NCBI RefSeq assembly: GCF_017745275.1
Contig: NZ_JAGHZS010000007.1
Location: forward strand, 767,216-831,215
Source of the DNA: Chitinophaga sp.
GTDB lineage: Bacteria; Bacteroidota; Bacteroidia; Chitinophagales; Chitinophagaceae
Length of the DNA stretch: 64,000 nt
Direction of reading: 5' to 3'
The translations under genes and the position numbers were made by a program. Positions 44,958-54,220 of this stretch are shown piece by piece. Numbering within the stretch: position 1 is the first letter of the stretch; each line of letters starts with the position of its first letter. Under the pieces are notes generated by a model. The model was not told the origin of the DNA. It saw only the letters and a program-made list of their open reading frames with translations, and searched no databases.

Positions 44958-44993
44958 GTGAACGCGCAATCCAGGCCAGGGCTGCGCGTTCAC
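44958..44993. terminator. Bidirectional terminator hairpin
   Basis: GTGAACGCGCA (44958-44968) pairs perfectly with TGCGCGTTCAC (44983-44993), loop 14 bases. It lies between the convergent lipoprotein and Crp-regulator genes. Confidence 0.7.
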
Positions 44994-45074
44994 AAAACGC
45001 GCCGGCAGTATTGTACCTGATGAAATATATTCTGCCCCAGTGAGCAATGCAGCGATTCTTCCGGAGTACGTATA

Positions 45075-45665
45075 CTACCGGTTCTTGTTGCGCAATCTGC
45101 TCAGTGTTTCTTTGGTCATTCCGAGATAATTGGCAAGAATATGATAAGGAACACGCAAAAATAATTCGGATGAAGTTTTCATCAATTTATTATACCGTGT
45201 TTCAGGGGTTTCATAAAAAGAAGCTATTAAGCGCTCCATACTATAGCAGGCAACATTCTCAGCCAGGTGCCGCCCTATTTTTTGCCAGTTATAGCTACTG
45301 TCGAATAAACCCAACAACTTGTCGGCATCAATGCATGCAACCCTGGATCTTTCAACTGCAACGATCTCCGTTTCGGAAGGTAGCCCGGTCATGATGCTGA
45401 GGTAATTAGTTACAAAATCATTTTCAATGGCAAAATCAAATGTTCTTTCTTCACCATTATTTATTTTTATCCACCTGAAGCAGCCCTGAAGAACAAAACC
45501 AACCGTTTTACAACGCCTGCCTGCTTGCTGGTAAACGTCTTTCTTATCAAATTCCTTCACTGTAAGCATTTGGCTAAACGACAACCATTCACTTTCGCTC
45601 AAAACCGCTAACTGGTTTAATTGATTATACAGGGCTTTATAATCTGAGTTTTGTTGTGCAATCAT
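45075..45665 (-). CDS. Crp/Fnr-family transcriptional regulator
   Basis: 196 residues. The beta-roll sensor domain includes GFVLQGCFRWIKINNGEERT. The winged helix ends with YHILANYLGMTKETLSRLRNKNR. This is the short subtype common in Bacteroidota, without an iron-sulfur cysteine cluster. It is divergent from the NAD-binding protein gene, and an FNR-like palindrome lies between them. The Crp remnant at 2106-2216 is a close relative of its C-terminus. Confidence 0.88.
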   Translation of the reverse strand: MIAQQNSDYKALYNQLNQLAVLSESEWLSFSQMLTVKEFDKKDVYQQAGRRCKTVGFVLQGCFRWIKINNGEERTFDFAIENDFVTNYLSIMTGLPSETEIVAVERSRVACIDADKLLGLFDSSYNWQKIGRHLAENVACYSMERLIASFYETPETRYNKLMKTSSELFLRVPYHILANYLGMTKETLSRLRNKNR

Positions 45666-45712
45666 ATAGTTCTTAAAAATAAATTTTTAATGCCAGGTCA
45701 TAGGTGAATTTG

Positions 45713-45756
45713 TTGATTAGGATCATCGCTCCCGAAGAAAATGCATTTTAGCTTTG
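45713..45756 (+). promoter_or_regulatory. FNR-like box plus -7 element
   Basis: TTGATTAGGATCAT (45713-45726) matches TTGAT-N4-ATCAA in 9 of 10 positions, and TAGCTTTG (45749-45756) is a -7 element ending 20 bases before the ATG. The box centre is 36.5 bases from the last G, identical to the sites at 8336-8379 and 11276-11233. Activation by the divergent Crp/Fnr regulator is likely. Confidence 0.65.
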
Positions 45757-45776
45757 TCATACAAAATTAAAGAATT

Positions 45777-46631
45777 ATGAATACGAAAGGAAACATAGCT
45801 ATAACGAGTGCCAATAGTGTAACTGCAAAGATCCTGATCCCTGAATTAAATGCCAGAGGTTATCATACAATTGGATTAGTCAGGACCGAAGCTTCTATTG
45901 GAACATCCGAAATCGTTACAAACTGGATGGAATCGGATATTGCAAAGCAGGCACTGGCCAATGCAGATATCATTATCCACTTAACAGGAGAAATAAACAC
46001 TAAAAAAGAAACGTCTTATATTCAGGCCAATCTCACCAGTACTCAAATCGTCGCGCAGGCAGCAGCATCGCCCAAAGTGAAGCGTGTTATATTTTTAAGC
46101 TATCCAGGAGCAAACGCAAGGCATAAGAACTGGTACCTCCGTTATAAAGGGATGGCAGAAGAAGTACTTGAAAAAACCGGGAAGGCGGTAATATTCCGAT
46201 GCCCATTTATTGTTGATTCGCCCCATGAGCCATCAAGGATCGATGTGTTGTTTATGCCGCAGCATAATAAACCTGTTCAGGTTATTGGCTCGGGCCAGGA
46301 AAAAATGCACCCGGTTTATCGTGGTGACGTAGCCGATGCAGTGCTGTCTTCACTTGTTAAGGGAGAGCCGGGAACCTATGAATTATCCGGTTGCGAGGAG
46401 ATGACCACTACCGAATTTATATACCTGGTCAATAAAAATAACCATACAAAGATCCGTTACACGCCTGGCTGGCTGGCCAGGTTGCTTAGTCCTTTTATAA
46501 AAGGATTGTCACCAACTTTCGTGGATGTTTTATTGAACCATACCAATAGCACGTTTATTCCCGATACTTACCGGCAGTTTGATATTAATCCTACCTCGCT
46601 GGTAAAGCTTTGGAGAGAGTGTCGCAGATGA
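45777..46631 (+). CDS. NmrA/NDUFA9-like NAD(P)-binding protein with altered nucleotide loop
   Basis: 284 residues with the extended-SDR/NmrA layout: first strand, VKRVIFLSYPGA, YLRYKGMAEEVLEKTG (YxxxK) and a promoter-facing C-terminal part. The expected glycine-rich TGAxGxxG is replaced by ITSANSVTAK, with no glycine. Cofactor binding may be lost or atypical. It may be a redox-sensing or quinone-linked protein. Its promoter carries an FNR-like box and the neighbouring gene is a Crp-type regulator. Confidence 0.72.
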   Translation: MNTKGNIAITSANSVTAKILIPELNARGYHTIGLVRTEASIGTSEIVTNWMESDIAKQALANADIIIHLTGEINTKKETSYIQANLTSTQIVAQAAASPKVKRVIFLSYPGANARHKNWYLRYKGMAEEVLEKTGKAVIFRCPFIVDSPHEPSRIDVLFMPQHNKPVQVIGSGQEKMHPVYRGDVADAVLSSLVKGEPGTYELSGCEEMTTTEFIYLVNKNNHTKIRYTPGWLARLLSPFIKGLSPTFVDVLLNHTNSTFIPDTYRQFDINPTSLVKLWRECRR

Positions 46632-46756
46632 ATTTTTAAAAGTAATACCTAAACCAGGAAAACTACTCAATGCCTGCTAAAACGGCGTAAATAGGGCTTC
46701 AAACCAATACACCGAGAAACTATATGTACTTAAAATCAATGTCGTAAATTAGTATT

Positions 46757-46890
46757 GACAAGTCAACCCGAATAAAACTAAGTAAACAGGAATCGCGATT
46801 TCGCACTTTGATAGACTACCAAATAGACCAAAGCAACAAAGCCCGCGACTAGCGCGAGCTTTGTAATCTTCCAGTGATCCCCCTTGGGAG
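46757..46890 (+). repeat. Direct repeat copy 1 with tRNA 3'-end remnant
   Basis: The block 46757-46832 recurs at 54080-54155 with the same length. It comprises a 28-base identical stretch beginning GACAAGTCAACCCGAATA, a variable 17-base middle and a 31-base stretch with one difference. It is followed by a hairpin (ACAAAGC at 46836-46842 with GCTTTGT at 46858-46864). GTGATCCCCCTTGGGA at 46874-46889 is nearly the 3' end of the tRNA-Lys at 57085 read on the same strand. I interpret it as the terminator and 3' scar of a lost tRNA gene. Confidence 0.6.
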
Positions 46891-47004
46891 TAGCACCTAT
46901 CTTCGTAACGTTTTGCAGAATGGGTGTTTGATAGTGGTGAGCGTTTATTGCTAACCTGATTATGTATAACCGTTATTGTCAAGAATTAACAAAAACAGGA
47001 AAAA

Positions 47005-48081
47005 TTAAACTACCACCGGGGCAGCTTTAGGCGGAGTAACCGGCAACGGTGCCGCTACTTCATCTCCTACCATAGGTCCATCTGCTGCCAGCTCACTACC
47101 CTCCTTCTTTGATTTAAAAATTGGCCACAACAGCTGTGCATACCATTCTTCCTCTTTGTAATGCTTTAAGCCGTAGGCTTTCGGATACTGCCGGGTGATA
47201 ATACCGGTTCCAAAAATAAGGTCCCAGATAAAAAACATGTTCCCAAAATTCCCTTTATAGTACCCTACGCCGTCATCTGTGGAATCAGCATGGTGGGCAT
47301 GGTGGGTAGCAGGAGTAGATATGAGCCGTTCCATTACCCAGCCAATGGGCTTCAACCACTTGACGGTATAAAATGGTTTATCCCATTTGATACTGCTATG
47401 TGCACCAGTTGTGATCAGGGATTTGATCCCTCCAACAAAGAGTGCAGGATACCCCAAACCAAGGTAGGTAAGCGCCACCGTCAGGTATATCTGGGAAAAG
47501 AAAGCAGTATAAATAATATTCTGCCTGCTGGCCATGGCCATTCCCATATAGGGCGCAGAATGGTGCGTACGGTGAAAACGCCACAGGAGCGGCAACTGGT
47601 GATGCAAACGATGATACCAGTATTGGGTCAGATCGTCGGCTACTGCCATGATGGCAAATCCCCACCAGAAAGGTACCCAGGCAAATGCATCCTTGGCCTG
47701 CGGTAACACCCAGGGCAACAGCTGCAACCCGAAATAAGCAATCATAGGTCTTAATATCACTCTGGGAAGAATAAAACATACCACATCAAGTATTCGCTCA
47801 TTCTTCGTCCATTTATTTTCATATAATCCTACGGAAAATTCTACCACGCCTACCCCTGCCATTATAGCCGGCAGGCCCCATGTTTTCAGGTTCTGAAATA
47901 CGCTCTCCAGGATTGCCGGCATACGAAAAGACGGCTGCGTTGTTACGCTTGTTAACCATGGCCGGGTTCCACTAAAATAAAAGGAAAGCAACATCAGAGC
48001 AATAGGTAATACATATAGCAGCAGGCTCACCAACGAATCTCGCAGGATGACGGATGTACTTGTTTTTGCAGGTGCTGTCAT
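47005..48081 (-). CDS. Fatty acid hydroxylase / sterol desaturase family protein
   Basis: 358 residues. Four to five membrane segments and the three histidine clusters of the diiron hydroxylase superfamily: HRLHH, HRTHH and HHAHHAD. Members hydroxylate or desaturate sterols, carotenoids, sphingolipids or fatty acyl chains. The C-terminal tail is Pro/Ala-rich and probably disordered. It is 23 bases downstream of a 40-codon membrane peptide gene and behind a SusD/SusC pair on the same strand, so a shared message is likely. The lipid substrate is unknown. Confidence 0.85.
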   Translation of the reverse strand: MTAPAKTSTSVILRDSLVSLLLYVLPIALMLLSFYFSGTRPWLTSVTTQPSFRMPAILESVFQNLKTWGLPAIMAGVGVVEFSVGLYENKWTKNERILDVVCFILPRVILRPMIAYFGLQLLPWVLPQAKDAFAWVPFWWGFAIMAVADDLTQYWYHRLHHQLPLLWRFHRTHHSAPYMGMAMASRQNIIYTAFFSQIYLTVALTYLGLGYPALFVGGIKSLITTGAHSSIKWDKPFYTVKWLKPIGWVMERLISTPATHHAHHADSTDDGVGYYKGNFGNMFFIWDLIFGTGIITRQYPKAYGLKHYKEEEWYAQLLWPIFKSKKEGSELAADGPMVGDEVAAPLPVTPPKAAPVVV

Positions 48082-48104
48082 AATAAAATGTTTTAGATGA
48101 TATG

Positions 48105-48227
48105 TTATTTGTTTAACAGGTTAAATACAATCCAAATAGCGCCGGATATTACTATCAGCGGTATCAGAAAAATAATAATGCCGATAGCAATCTTCTTTGT
48201 TATCAATACAATATCTGCCAGTGTCAT
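48105..48227 (-). CDS. 40-residue single-pass membrane peptide
   Basis: An ATG at 48227 opens 40 codons ending with TAA at 48105. The peptide (MTLADIVLITKKIAIGIIIF..) has a short polar start, two lysines and one long hydrophobic helix, then ends NLLNK. It lies between the SusD gene (60 bases) and the hydroxylase gene (23 bases), all on one strand, and fills the gap between them. Composition and position support a real small gene. It may be a partner subunit of the hydroxylase. Confidence 0.55.
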   Translation of the reverse strand: MTLADIVLITKKIAIGIIIFLIPLIVISGAIWIVFNLLNK

Positions 48228-48287
48228 AAATTATTTTTTAAATGGATTAAGGATGTGCATGTGATATTAATTGTGTTGGTCACTAGA

Positions 48288-49781
48288 CTATTTGTCCCAC
48301 CAAAGTACCGGTGTCTGATAACCGGACCCCGCGGGTGTATGCGTATTCAGTGATACTTCATTTTGCGGATAAGGAATCCGGCGGGGAATCTTACCTTCCG
48401 GGTTGGCCACGCTTGTAGCGTTTTTGGCCAATGGCAACGCAGGGAAACCGGTACGGCGGTAATCACTCCAGGCCTCGGGTTGCAGGAACAGGGCTATATA
48501 CTTCTGCGTAATAAGGGTATTGAGGTCAGCGGTCAACTCACCCTTTAAGGTAGTCTTTGCCGTTATATATGCCTGTTGCTTTTCTGGTGTGGCATAGGGA
48601 TCGGCACTATTGCTGATCACCTTGGTTAAAGACGCTCTGATAGCCGCTTCCAACGATGTTTTCACCAATGGGTCGGCCGGACTAATCCGCCAACGGGCTT
48701 CCGCTTCCAGAAACTTTGCTTCGGAAAAGCTGCTAAGGATCACCGGACTGGTAGCGGTTCCATAGTAACTGCCAATAACGGAGAAGGCTCCAGGTACGCC
48801 TGCTGCACTCCCCCTGTAAGTAGCGCTGCCCACGGGATAAGGCGTGGCAAAATAGGCCCGGCGGGGATCTACCAGTGGTCCTTCCGGCTTGGTAGGATCG
48901 TCTGTTACGGCGTTGCCATTCAACAGATTCACAAAAGAAGCACCCAATCCAATCCAGCCCGGGCGATTACTATTCTGTTGATAAAATGGATTGGCGTTAG
49001 TAGTAGACGCACCAAACACCACCTGGGCATCAGCAGAATTATCGGCTATACCACGATACCTGCTGCCATCATACAAAGCCGCCAGCACCTGTTGTGCGGC
49101 ATCGCTGCTGTTTATTTTTGAGAGATGAATGGCATACCGAGCCTTTAATGTATAGGCAAACGATTTCCAGCGGTCTATGTTCCCACCAAAGATAACGTCG
49201 TCGGAAGCCGGCAAAGCGCCCTTGTTATTAGTGGCGGGCACACTTAATTCCAACAACGCTGAATCCAGCTGCACCTGCAAATCCTTATAAATATCTTCCT
49301 GTTTATCATATGCGGGATTGGTAATATTATTCCCATATAAAGATTCCTTATAAGGGATATCTCCAAAAAGATCGGTCAGCGTACCATAACTGTAGACACT
49401 CAGTACTCGTGCAATACCGCTGTAGTAAGGCAATTGCTGTTGTGCTGCATTGGTCTTCACAATCTTCAGTTCATTCAGTACATCCCCATAAAACCCTTTC
49501 CATGTACTATTAAAATACTGGCTGGAAGTAGTATAGTTATCGAATGAGGCGGCGTCTCCGTTAGCGCCGGATACCTGCTGTATGTATATGTTGGCAATAA
49601 GCCCCGCATTCACACCCACATTGAATCCCAGAGCAACCTCCGCCCCGGTCAATACAGCACTGATAGATACATCTGTAGATGCATTGGGGTTTACATTGGT
49701 TTCCTGCAGGGAGCAGGCTACCGGTAATGTGATGATGCCAGCGCCAACGATTATACGATTAAAATATTGATAGACTTTCAT
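48288..49781 (-). CDS. SusD/RagB-like lipoprotein (SusD-like 2 type)
   Basis: 497 residues. A lipoprotein signal ends at GIITLPVACSLQET. The helical core (YYSGIARVLSVYSYGTLTDLFG) and C-terminal end (LQPEAWSDYRRTGFPALP) are those of the second SusD-like family, which is often paired with peptide- or small-molecule-importing SusC proteins. It partners the receptor encoded 18 bases upstream. Confidence 0.92.
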   Translation of the reverse strand: MKVYQYFNRIIVGAGIITLPVACSLQETNVNPNASTDVSISAVLTGAEVALGFNVGVNAGLIANIYIQQVSGANGDAASFDNYTTSSQYFNSTWKGFYGDVLNELKIVKTNAAQQQLPYYSGIARVLSVYSYGTLTDLFGDIPYKESLYGNNITNPAYDKQEDIYKDLQVQLDSALLELSVPATNNKGALPASDDVIFGGNIDRWKSFAYTLKARYAIHLSKINSSDAAQQVLAALYDGSRYRGIADNSADAQVVFGASTTNANPFYQQNSNRPGWIGLGASFVNLLNGNAVTDDPTKPEGPLVDPRRAYFATPYPVGSATYRGSAAGVPGAFSVIGSYYGTATSPVILSSFSEAKFLEAEARWRISPADPLVKTSLEAAIRASLTKVISNSADPYATPEKQQAYITAKTTLKGELTADLNTLITQKYIALFLQPEAWSDYRRTGFPALPLAKNATSVANPEGKIPRRIPYPQNEVSLNTHTPAGSGYQTPVLWWDK

Positions 49782-49799
49782 ACTAGTAGATTGAGGCGA

Positions 49800-52700
49800 T
49801 TAAAAAGAAACGTTCAGCGCAATACCATAGCTCTTGGTATTGGGGGTAGTCCAGAAGTCGATGCCAGCGGCATTCGACAAACCATTACGACTGCCCAGGT
49901 CGGGATCGCTGCCGGTGTAGTTAGTACTCAACAGGAAATTCCTGGCCGTAAGCGTTACGCTGGCAGCCTGTATATGCACTGACTTTAAAAGCTGCTGTGG
50001 TAAGGCATAGGTAAAGTTGACATCTTTCAGTTTTACCCAATACAGGTTATGTTCAACATACAGTCCCTGTATGTTGAAAGTGTTGCGATACCAGACTTGC
50101 GACAATACAGCAGTAATGGTATCAGGTTCGCCTTTGGAAGCGGTGACACCATCAAACACTGTTTGAGTCCCCCTGTTTACCGTAGAAGCATCTACGCCAT
50201 TAAATACCATCTGCAGATGGGGCGCATTGAAAATATCGAACCCGAAACGGCCATCCAACAGGAAAGAGAAGCTAAAAGCACGGTACCTGAACTCATTACG
50301 CAACCCTACGTTAAAGTCGGGATTGGGGTCGCCGATTTTGGTAAATGTTGTATTGACTACCGGATATCCATAGTTAGCACTGCCGTGATTATCATCAATC
50401 ACTGGTTTACCTGCTGCATTGCGTTTTACATCAATGCCATAGAATACACCATAGGGCTGACCAGCCTGGCCACGGGCTTCCATCCATATACCGCCCAGAC
50501 TCACGCTGGAAATATTGTCGGTGATATAATTTACACGACTGATATTCTTATTGAACAAAGCGGTGGCGGTCCAGCTAAATTGCTGGCTATTAATAACCCG
50601 TTGCTGTAAGGTAGCTTCCAGTCCCCTATTTACAATATTACCGGCATTGGTAAGCGTATAGGCGGCACCAGTAGAATACGGCAGGGTAACCGGGATAATC
50701 TGATCTTTACTGGTATTGTGATAGTATACTACTTCCAGCTGTGTTTTGTCGCGAAAAAAATGCAGATCAAGCCCTGTTTCCCAGGTGCTGATGCGTTCCG
50801 GCTTCAGGTTGGGATTACCGATAGTGGCGCTATAGCTCAAGCCCTGCTTACCGTTGAATGGAAAGCTGATAGCACTTTGTATCCATCCGCTGGTAGTGGT
50901 AGGTACGTAATAGGTTTCCAGGGAGTAGGGATCTGCATCGTTACCTACCTGTGCATAGGTGGCGCGTATCTTTCCAAAGTTCAGGAAGCTGCGGCTCCAA
51001 TGCAACGCGTCTGTAAAAATAAAGCTGGCGCTGGTGCTGGGATAAAAGAAAGCATTCTTTCCTTTGGCGAGTGTAGAAGTCCACTCATTTCTACCCGTTA
51101 GCTCCAGGTATAGCCAGCGTTTAAAATCCAGCTTCAGATCGGCATAGCCGGCCACCAATTTTTTACGGATCGTCTGGTTAAAGGTTTGGGTTGCAGCTGC
51201 ATTAGAAATATTAAAGTTCCCCGGAATAGTTAATCCATCGCCACGTGTATTGACCTGATTCTTCCAGGAGTTATAATAGTTGTAACCCGCTACTGCCGTC
51301 AGCTGGAGGTTTTTGTTCAATTTCTTTTCCGCTATCAGCAATACATCCAGGTTATTATCTCTCCGACTGTAATTCACATCATTGATAGTACCGGTAGACA
51401 CACCGGAAGTTCCCCGGCTGAAGGCGCCTTTACGTACGTCGGTATAATTATCGATGCCATATCGCACTGTACCTTTCAACCAGCTGGTGATATCAAGATT
51501 GGCTTCAGCGAAAGTAATAAAGCGGTTCACCTCATCCGATTGCGGGTTCATATTCAGCGACCAATAGGGGTTATCCCAGCCAATACCATTGGCATAAGAG
51601 CGGCTGTCACCCCATGGCTTAGCCGTGGTTGGCGGCAGTTTATACGCTTCCGGATGTTTCCAGGCATCGGAGTAGCCATTGGTAATATCGAAGTTGGAAG
51701 GCGTATTTATCAATGCCCGTATTACATTGGTATTAAAGCCACCCATGAGTGCCCGGTTATCTGCACCATCTTTGATATAGTTAACACCACCGGAAAGTTT
51801 CAACCGGCTGCTCACATTATAGTCCCCGTTAAACCGGAATGTTTGCCGATAAAAGTCGGTGGTAGGAATGATACCAGTTTGTTTGAGGTTGCCATAAGAA
51901 AAATAATATCCTGCATTTCCCGTATTGCCGTAAAAGCTGATATTATGATCATTCGTATAGCCATTCACGAAAAAGCGATCGATATTACCGTACCTATTCA
52001 CGGGGATGCCGTTGGATGCAGGATCACTTTTACCGACAATGGTGCCATTCCTGTCAAAGTTGCTGGGAATATTGCTGTAAGTAAGCGTATCCAGCAAAGC
52101 CCCCCAGTTTTCATCGGAGCCGGTGGTACCTGGTTTTACATATTGTCCTCCAATGCCGTTGGAGAAACTGGTCTGGCGTGGTTGTAAACGGCGATTGATT
52201 TTATCTACCGTAAAGGATCCACTGTAGCTTACGCCGAAGGTTTTATCACTTAGTGAACTACCTCTTTTGGTGTTGATCACCACAGCGCCATTTGCCGCCC
52301 TTATACCATATAAGGCTGCGGCAGCCGGTCCTTTTAATACGGTTAAACTGGCAATATCAGCACTGTTGATATCGATAGCCCGGTTGGAGGGAGTAGCCAG
52401 CGATACACTGTTGGAAATTGGAAGAATATCCTGGATGGAGTTATCTATTGGCATACCATCAAGAATGAACAGGGGCGCATTACTTCCCAGCAGGGAGCTG
52501 TTGCCTCGTATTTTTATGGTAGATGAACCACCAGGAGAACCACCGGAATTGTTGATCTGCACGCCGGCAATTTTTCCACCAATCGCCGCTACTACATTGG
52601 GCTCCCGACTGTCTTTCAAGACAGCGCCCTTTAATTCACCCACGCTATATCCCAGCGAGCGGGTAGCGCTTTTAATACCCACCGCAGTCACTACCACCTC

Positions 52701-53018
52701 TGATAGTGACTGCTGCTGCTCCAGTTTAATGAGCTGATGGAGGTTATCTTTAGTCACTACGATTTCCTGTGGTTGATAACCAATAAAGGTGACTAACAAA
52801 GTTTGTGGCAACTGGGTAATGCTCAGTTGATAATTGCCGGTGGCATCAGTGAGTGTCCCTACTTTTCCGTTCTTCACGCGAATGGATGCACCTGGTAGTG
52901 CTTCTTCCGTTTTATGATCAATCACTTTTCCTTTAAGAATAATGGGCGCCTGTGCAATTATGGTTGCTGGCAGTGACAGGAACGCGCACAACATCACTTG
53001 TCGTAAATATGTTAGCAT
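49800..53018 (-). CDS. SusC/RagA-type TonB-dependent receptor
   Basis: About 1072 residues from the ATG at 53018, where the signal peptide begins (LRQVMLCAFLSLPATIIAQ); the frame can be opened 11 codons earlier. Order: carboxypeptidase-regulatory-like domain (LKGKVIDHKTEEALPGASI), TonB box (LSEVVVTAVG), plug (VAAIGGKIAGVQIN, VLKGPAAAALYGIRAANGAV) and barrel ending YGIALNVSF. No glycosidase gene is nearby, so the cargo may not be a polysaccharide. A gene for a lipid-modifying enzyme follows in the same unit. Confidence 0.94.
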   Translation of the reverse strand: MLTYLRQVMLCAFLSLPATIIAQAPIILKGKVIDHKTEEALPGASIRVKNGKVGTLTDATGNYQLSITQLPQTLLVTFIGYQPQEIVVTKDNLHQLIKLEQQQSLSEVVVTAVGIKSATRSLGYSVGELKGAVLKDSREPNVVAAIGGKIAGVQINNSGGSPGGSSTIKIRGNSSLLGSNAPLFILDGMPIDNSIQDILPISNSVSLATPSNRAIDINSADIASLTVLKGPAAAALYGIRAANGAVVINTKRGSSLSDKTFGVSYSGSFTVDKINRRLQPRQTSFSNGIGGQYVKPGTTGSDENWGALLDTLTYSNIPSNFDRNGTIVGKSDPASNGIPVNRYGNIDRFFVNGYTNDHNISFYGNTGNAGYYFSYGNLKQTGIIPTTDFYRQTFRFNGDYNVSSRLKLSGGVNYIKDGADNRALMGGFNTNVIRALINTPSNFDITNGYSDAWKHPEAYKLPPTTAKPWGDSRSYANGIGWDNPYWSLNMNPQSDEVNRFITFAEANLDITSWLKGTVRYGIDNYTDVRKGAFSRGTSGVSTGTINDVNYSRRDNNLDVLLIAEKKLNKNLQLTAVAGYNYYNSWKNQVNTRGDGLTIPGNFNISNAAATQTFNQTIRKKLVAGYADLKLDFKRWLYLELTGRNEWTSTLAKGKNAFFYPSTSASFIFTDALHWSRSFLNFGKIRATYAQVGNDADPYSLETYYVPTTTSGWIQSAISFPFNGKQGLSYSATIGNPNLKPERISTWETGLDLHFFRDKTQLEVVYYHNTSKDQIIPVTLPYSTGAAYTLTNAGNIVNRGLEATLQQRVINSQQFSWTATALFNKNISRVNYITDNISSVSLGGIWMEARGQAGQPYGVFYGIDVKRNAAGKPVIDDNHGSANYGYPVVNTTFTKIGDPNPDFNVGLRNEFRYRAFSFSFLLDGRFGFDIFNAPHLQMVFNGVDASTVNRGTQTVFDGVTASKGEPDTITAVLSQVWYRNTFNIQGLYVEHNLYWVKLKDVNFTYALPQQLLKSVHIQAASVTLTARNFLLSTNYTGSDPDLGSRNGLSNAAGIDFWTTPNTKSYGIALNVSF

Positions 53019-53445
53019 AAAAAATTGATTGATAATGGAGAGATATGGCAAAACAGATCCTAATAACAGTATAAACCGTCATCTAAATAACTGAATGCAG
53101 TATTTCGGAAATACCTGGAAGGTGTTTAGCAGCAACAACAACAGCCAACAGACAGTAAACTGCCAGTATGCGGTGCTCTCTTTCTACTGTTGTTCAATAG
53201 CTGATCCATGGTTGAAAATGTTTAAAAAATAGTGGTCTGGGCTACTTCCGGGAAGTAACATTTACGCATAAATTATTTGCTCGCTTTGTGTGGTGGAACA
53301 AAGACTTTTTGCCAGGATACCGGCGTTTGGTGGTGGTAAATTCTTATTAGTCTACTAAAACTATAGACAAATATACAAAGGCTTTTCAAAAACGCAAATC
53401 TTTGCGTAAAAATTTTGTTTGGGACTTTTACTGCGCTTTAGAAAC
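53019..53445. other. Upstream region of second SusC gene
   Basis: Non-coding stretch containing the leader and promoter of the SusC operon (a TCTGTTTTG motif on the reverse strand near 53050 could be the -7 element). At 53392-53407 ACGCAAA and TTTGCGT form a small hairpin. No operator or regulator gene is evident. Confidence 0.3.
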
Positions 53446-53984
53446 ATGATAAAAAATCTTGTCAAACAGCTTTCCTTTTGGTGATAATGGTGACGGTCTG
53501 AAAGGAGTTTTTTCCTTTTATTGAAATAATTATTTGAATAAAAATCCAGGAACTTTCTGAAGACAGTGAAGATTTTGTAGCATACAAAGACTTTGAAAAA
53601 TGTGTATTTCGTAGAGCAAAAGCTTTCTTTGAACCCACGGGAAGTCGATGGAATGGTAATAATTACCGGTAAAGTTAGAGATCGCAATAAAATTGAAGGG
53701 GAAACACAATTTGAAACGAATCTCTTTTAGACTGGCAATAGAGAGCTTATTTCTACGCCAAAATTTCCGACAGCAATAGCCTCAGATCTTTGGATGTGGC
53801 GAAAGTATAGCACTTTGAAACTTCATTCTGATTACTTCTATATCAAGGCATATATTGGGGCTTTTGATACGCCGGCTATCTATAAATTTTTTAAAGTTTC
53901 AAAAAGGGAATTGTCCATTTGGAAAATGCGGAAGAAATTCTAATAGCAGAAGAAGAAATAAGAGCATGGAAGGCAACTTTATAA
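53446..53984 (+). pseudogene. Multiply frameshifted gene of unknown function
   Basis: From an ATG at 53446 (MIKNLVKQLS) coding-like sequence jumps between frames: FGDNGDGLKGVFSFY, ELSEDSEDFVAYKDFEK, NVYFVEQKLSLNPREVDG, then an in-frame TAG, then STPKFPTAIASDLWMWRKYS and DYFYIKAYIGAFDTPAIYKF. A further shift gives IVHLENAEEILIAEEEIRAW and a stop at 53984. At least three frameshifts and two stops are needed to join about 170 residues. I do not recognise the parent. It lies just before the second direct repeat, at the edge of the AT-rich island. Confidence 0.6.
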
Positions 53985-54079
53985 GTATGTGATTGCTAAA
54001 ATCAAATCTCACTTGTCTATATTTGATCCCAACTGTAAGTCATTATATTTTCACGTAAAATATAGTGCTTTCTTTGTAA

Positions 54080-54220
54080 GACAAGTCAACCCGAATAAAA
54101 CTAAGTAGCCACAAAACGCAAATCCGCACTTTGATAGACTAACAAATAGACCAAAAACAAAAACCCGCGCAGCGCGCAGGTTTCAAGTTTCTTCAGTGAT
54201 CCTTATGGTACAAAACTCGA
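54080..54220 (+). repeat. Direct repeat copy 2 with tRNA 3'-end remnant
   Basis: Block 54080-54155 repeats 46757-46832. It is followed by a GC-rich hairpin (AAACC at 54161-54165 with GGTTT at 54179-54183, inner GCGC arms). Then comes GTGATCC at 54196-54202 and, a little further, ACTCGAACC, which is the complement of a tRNA T-arm. Read on the reverse strand it is a degenerate tRNA end followed by its terminator, as in copy 1. Confidence 0.6.

Noticed and set aside
46749..46982. 77-codon reverse frame
   Set aside because: It runs through the direct repeat, hairpin and tRNA remnant, so the frame is a by-product of non-coding sequence.
53361..53687. 108-codon reverse frame
   Set aside because: It is antisense to the decayed gene at 53446-53984 and has no coding character.
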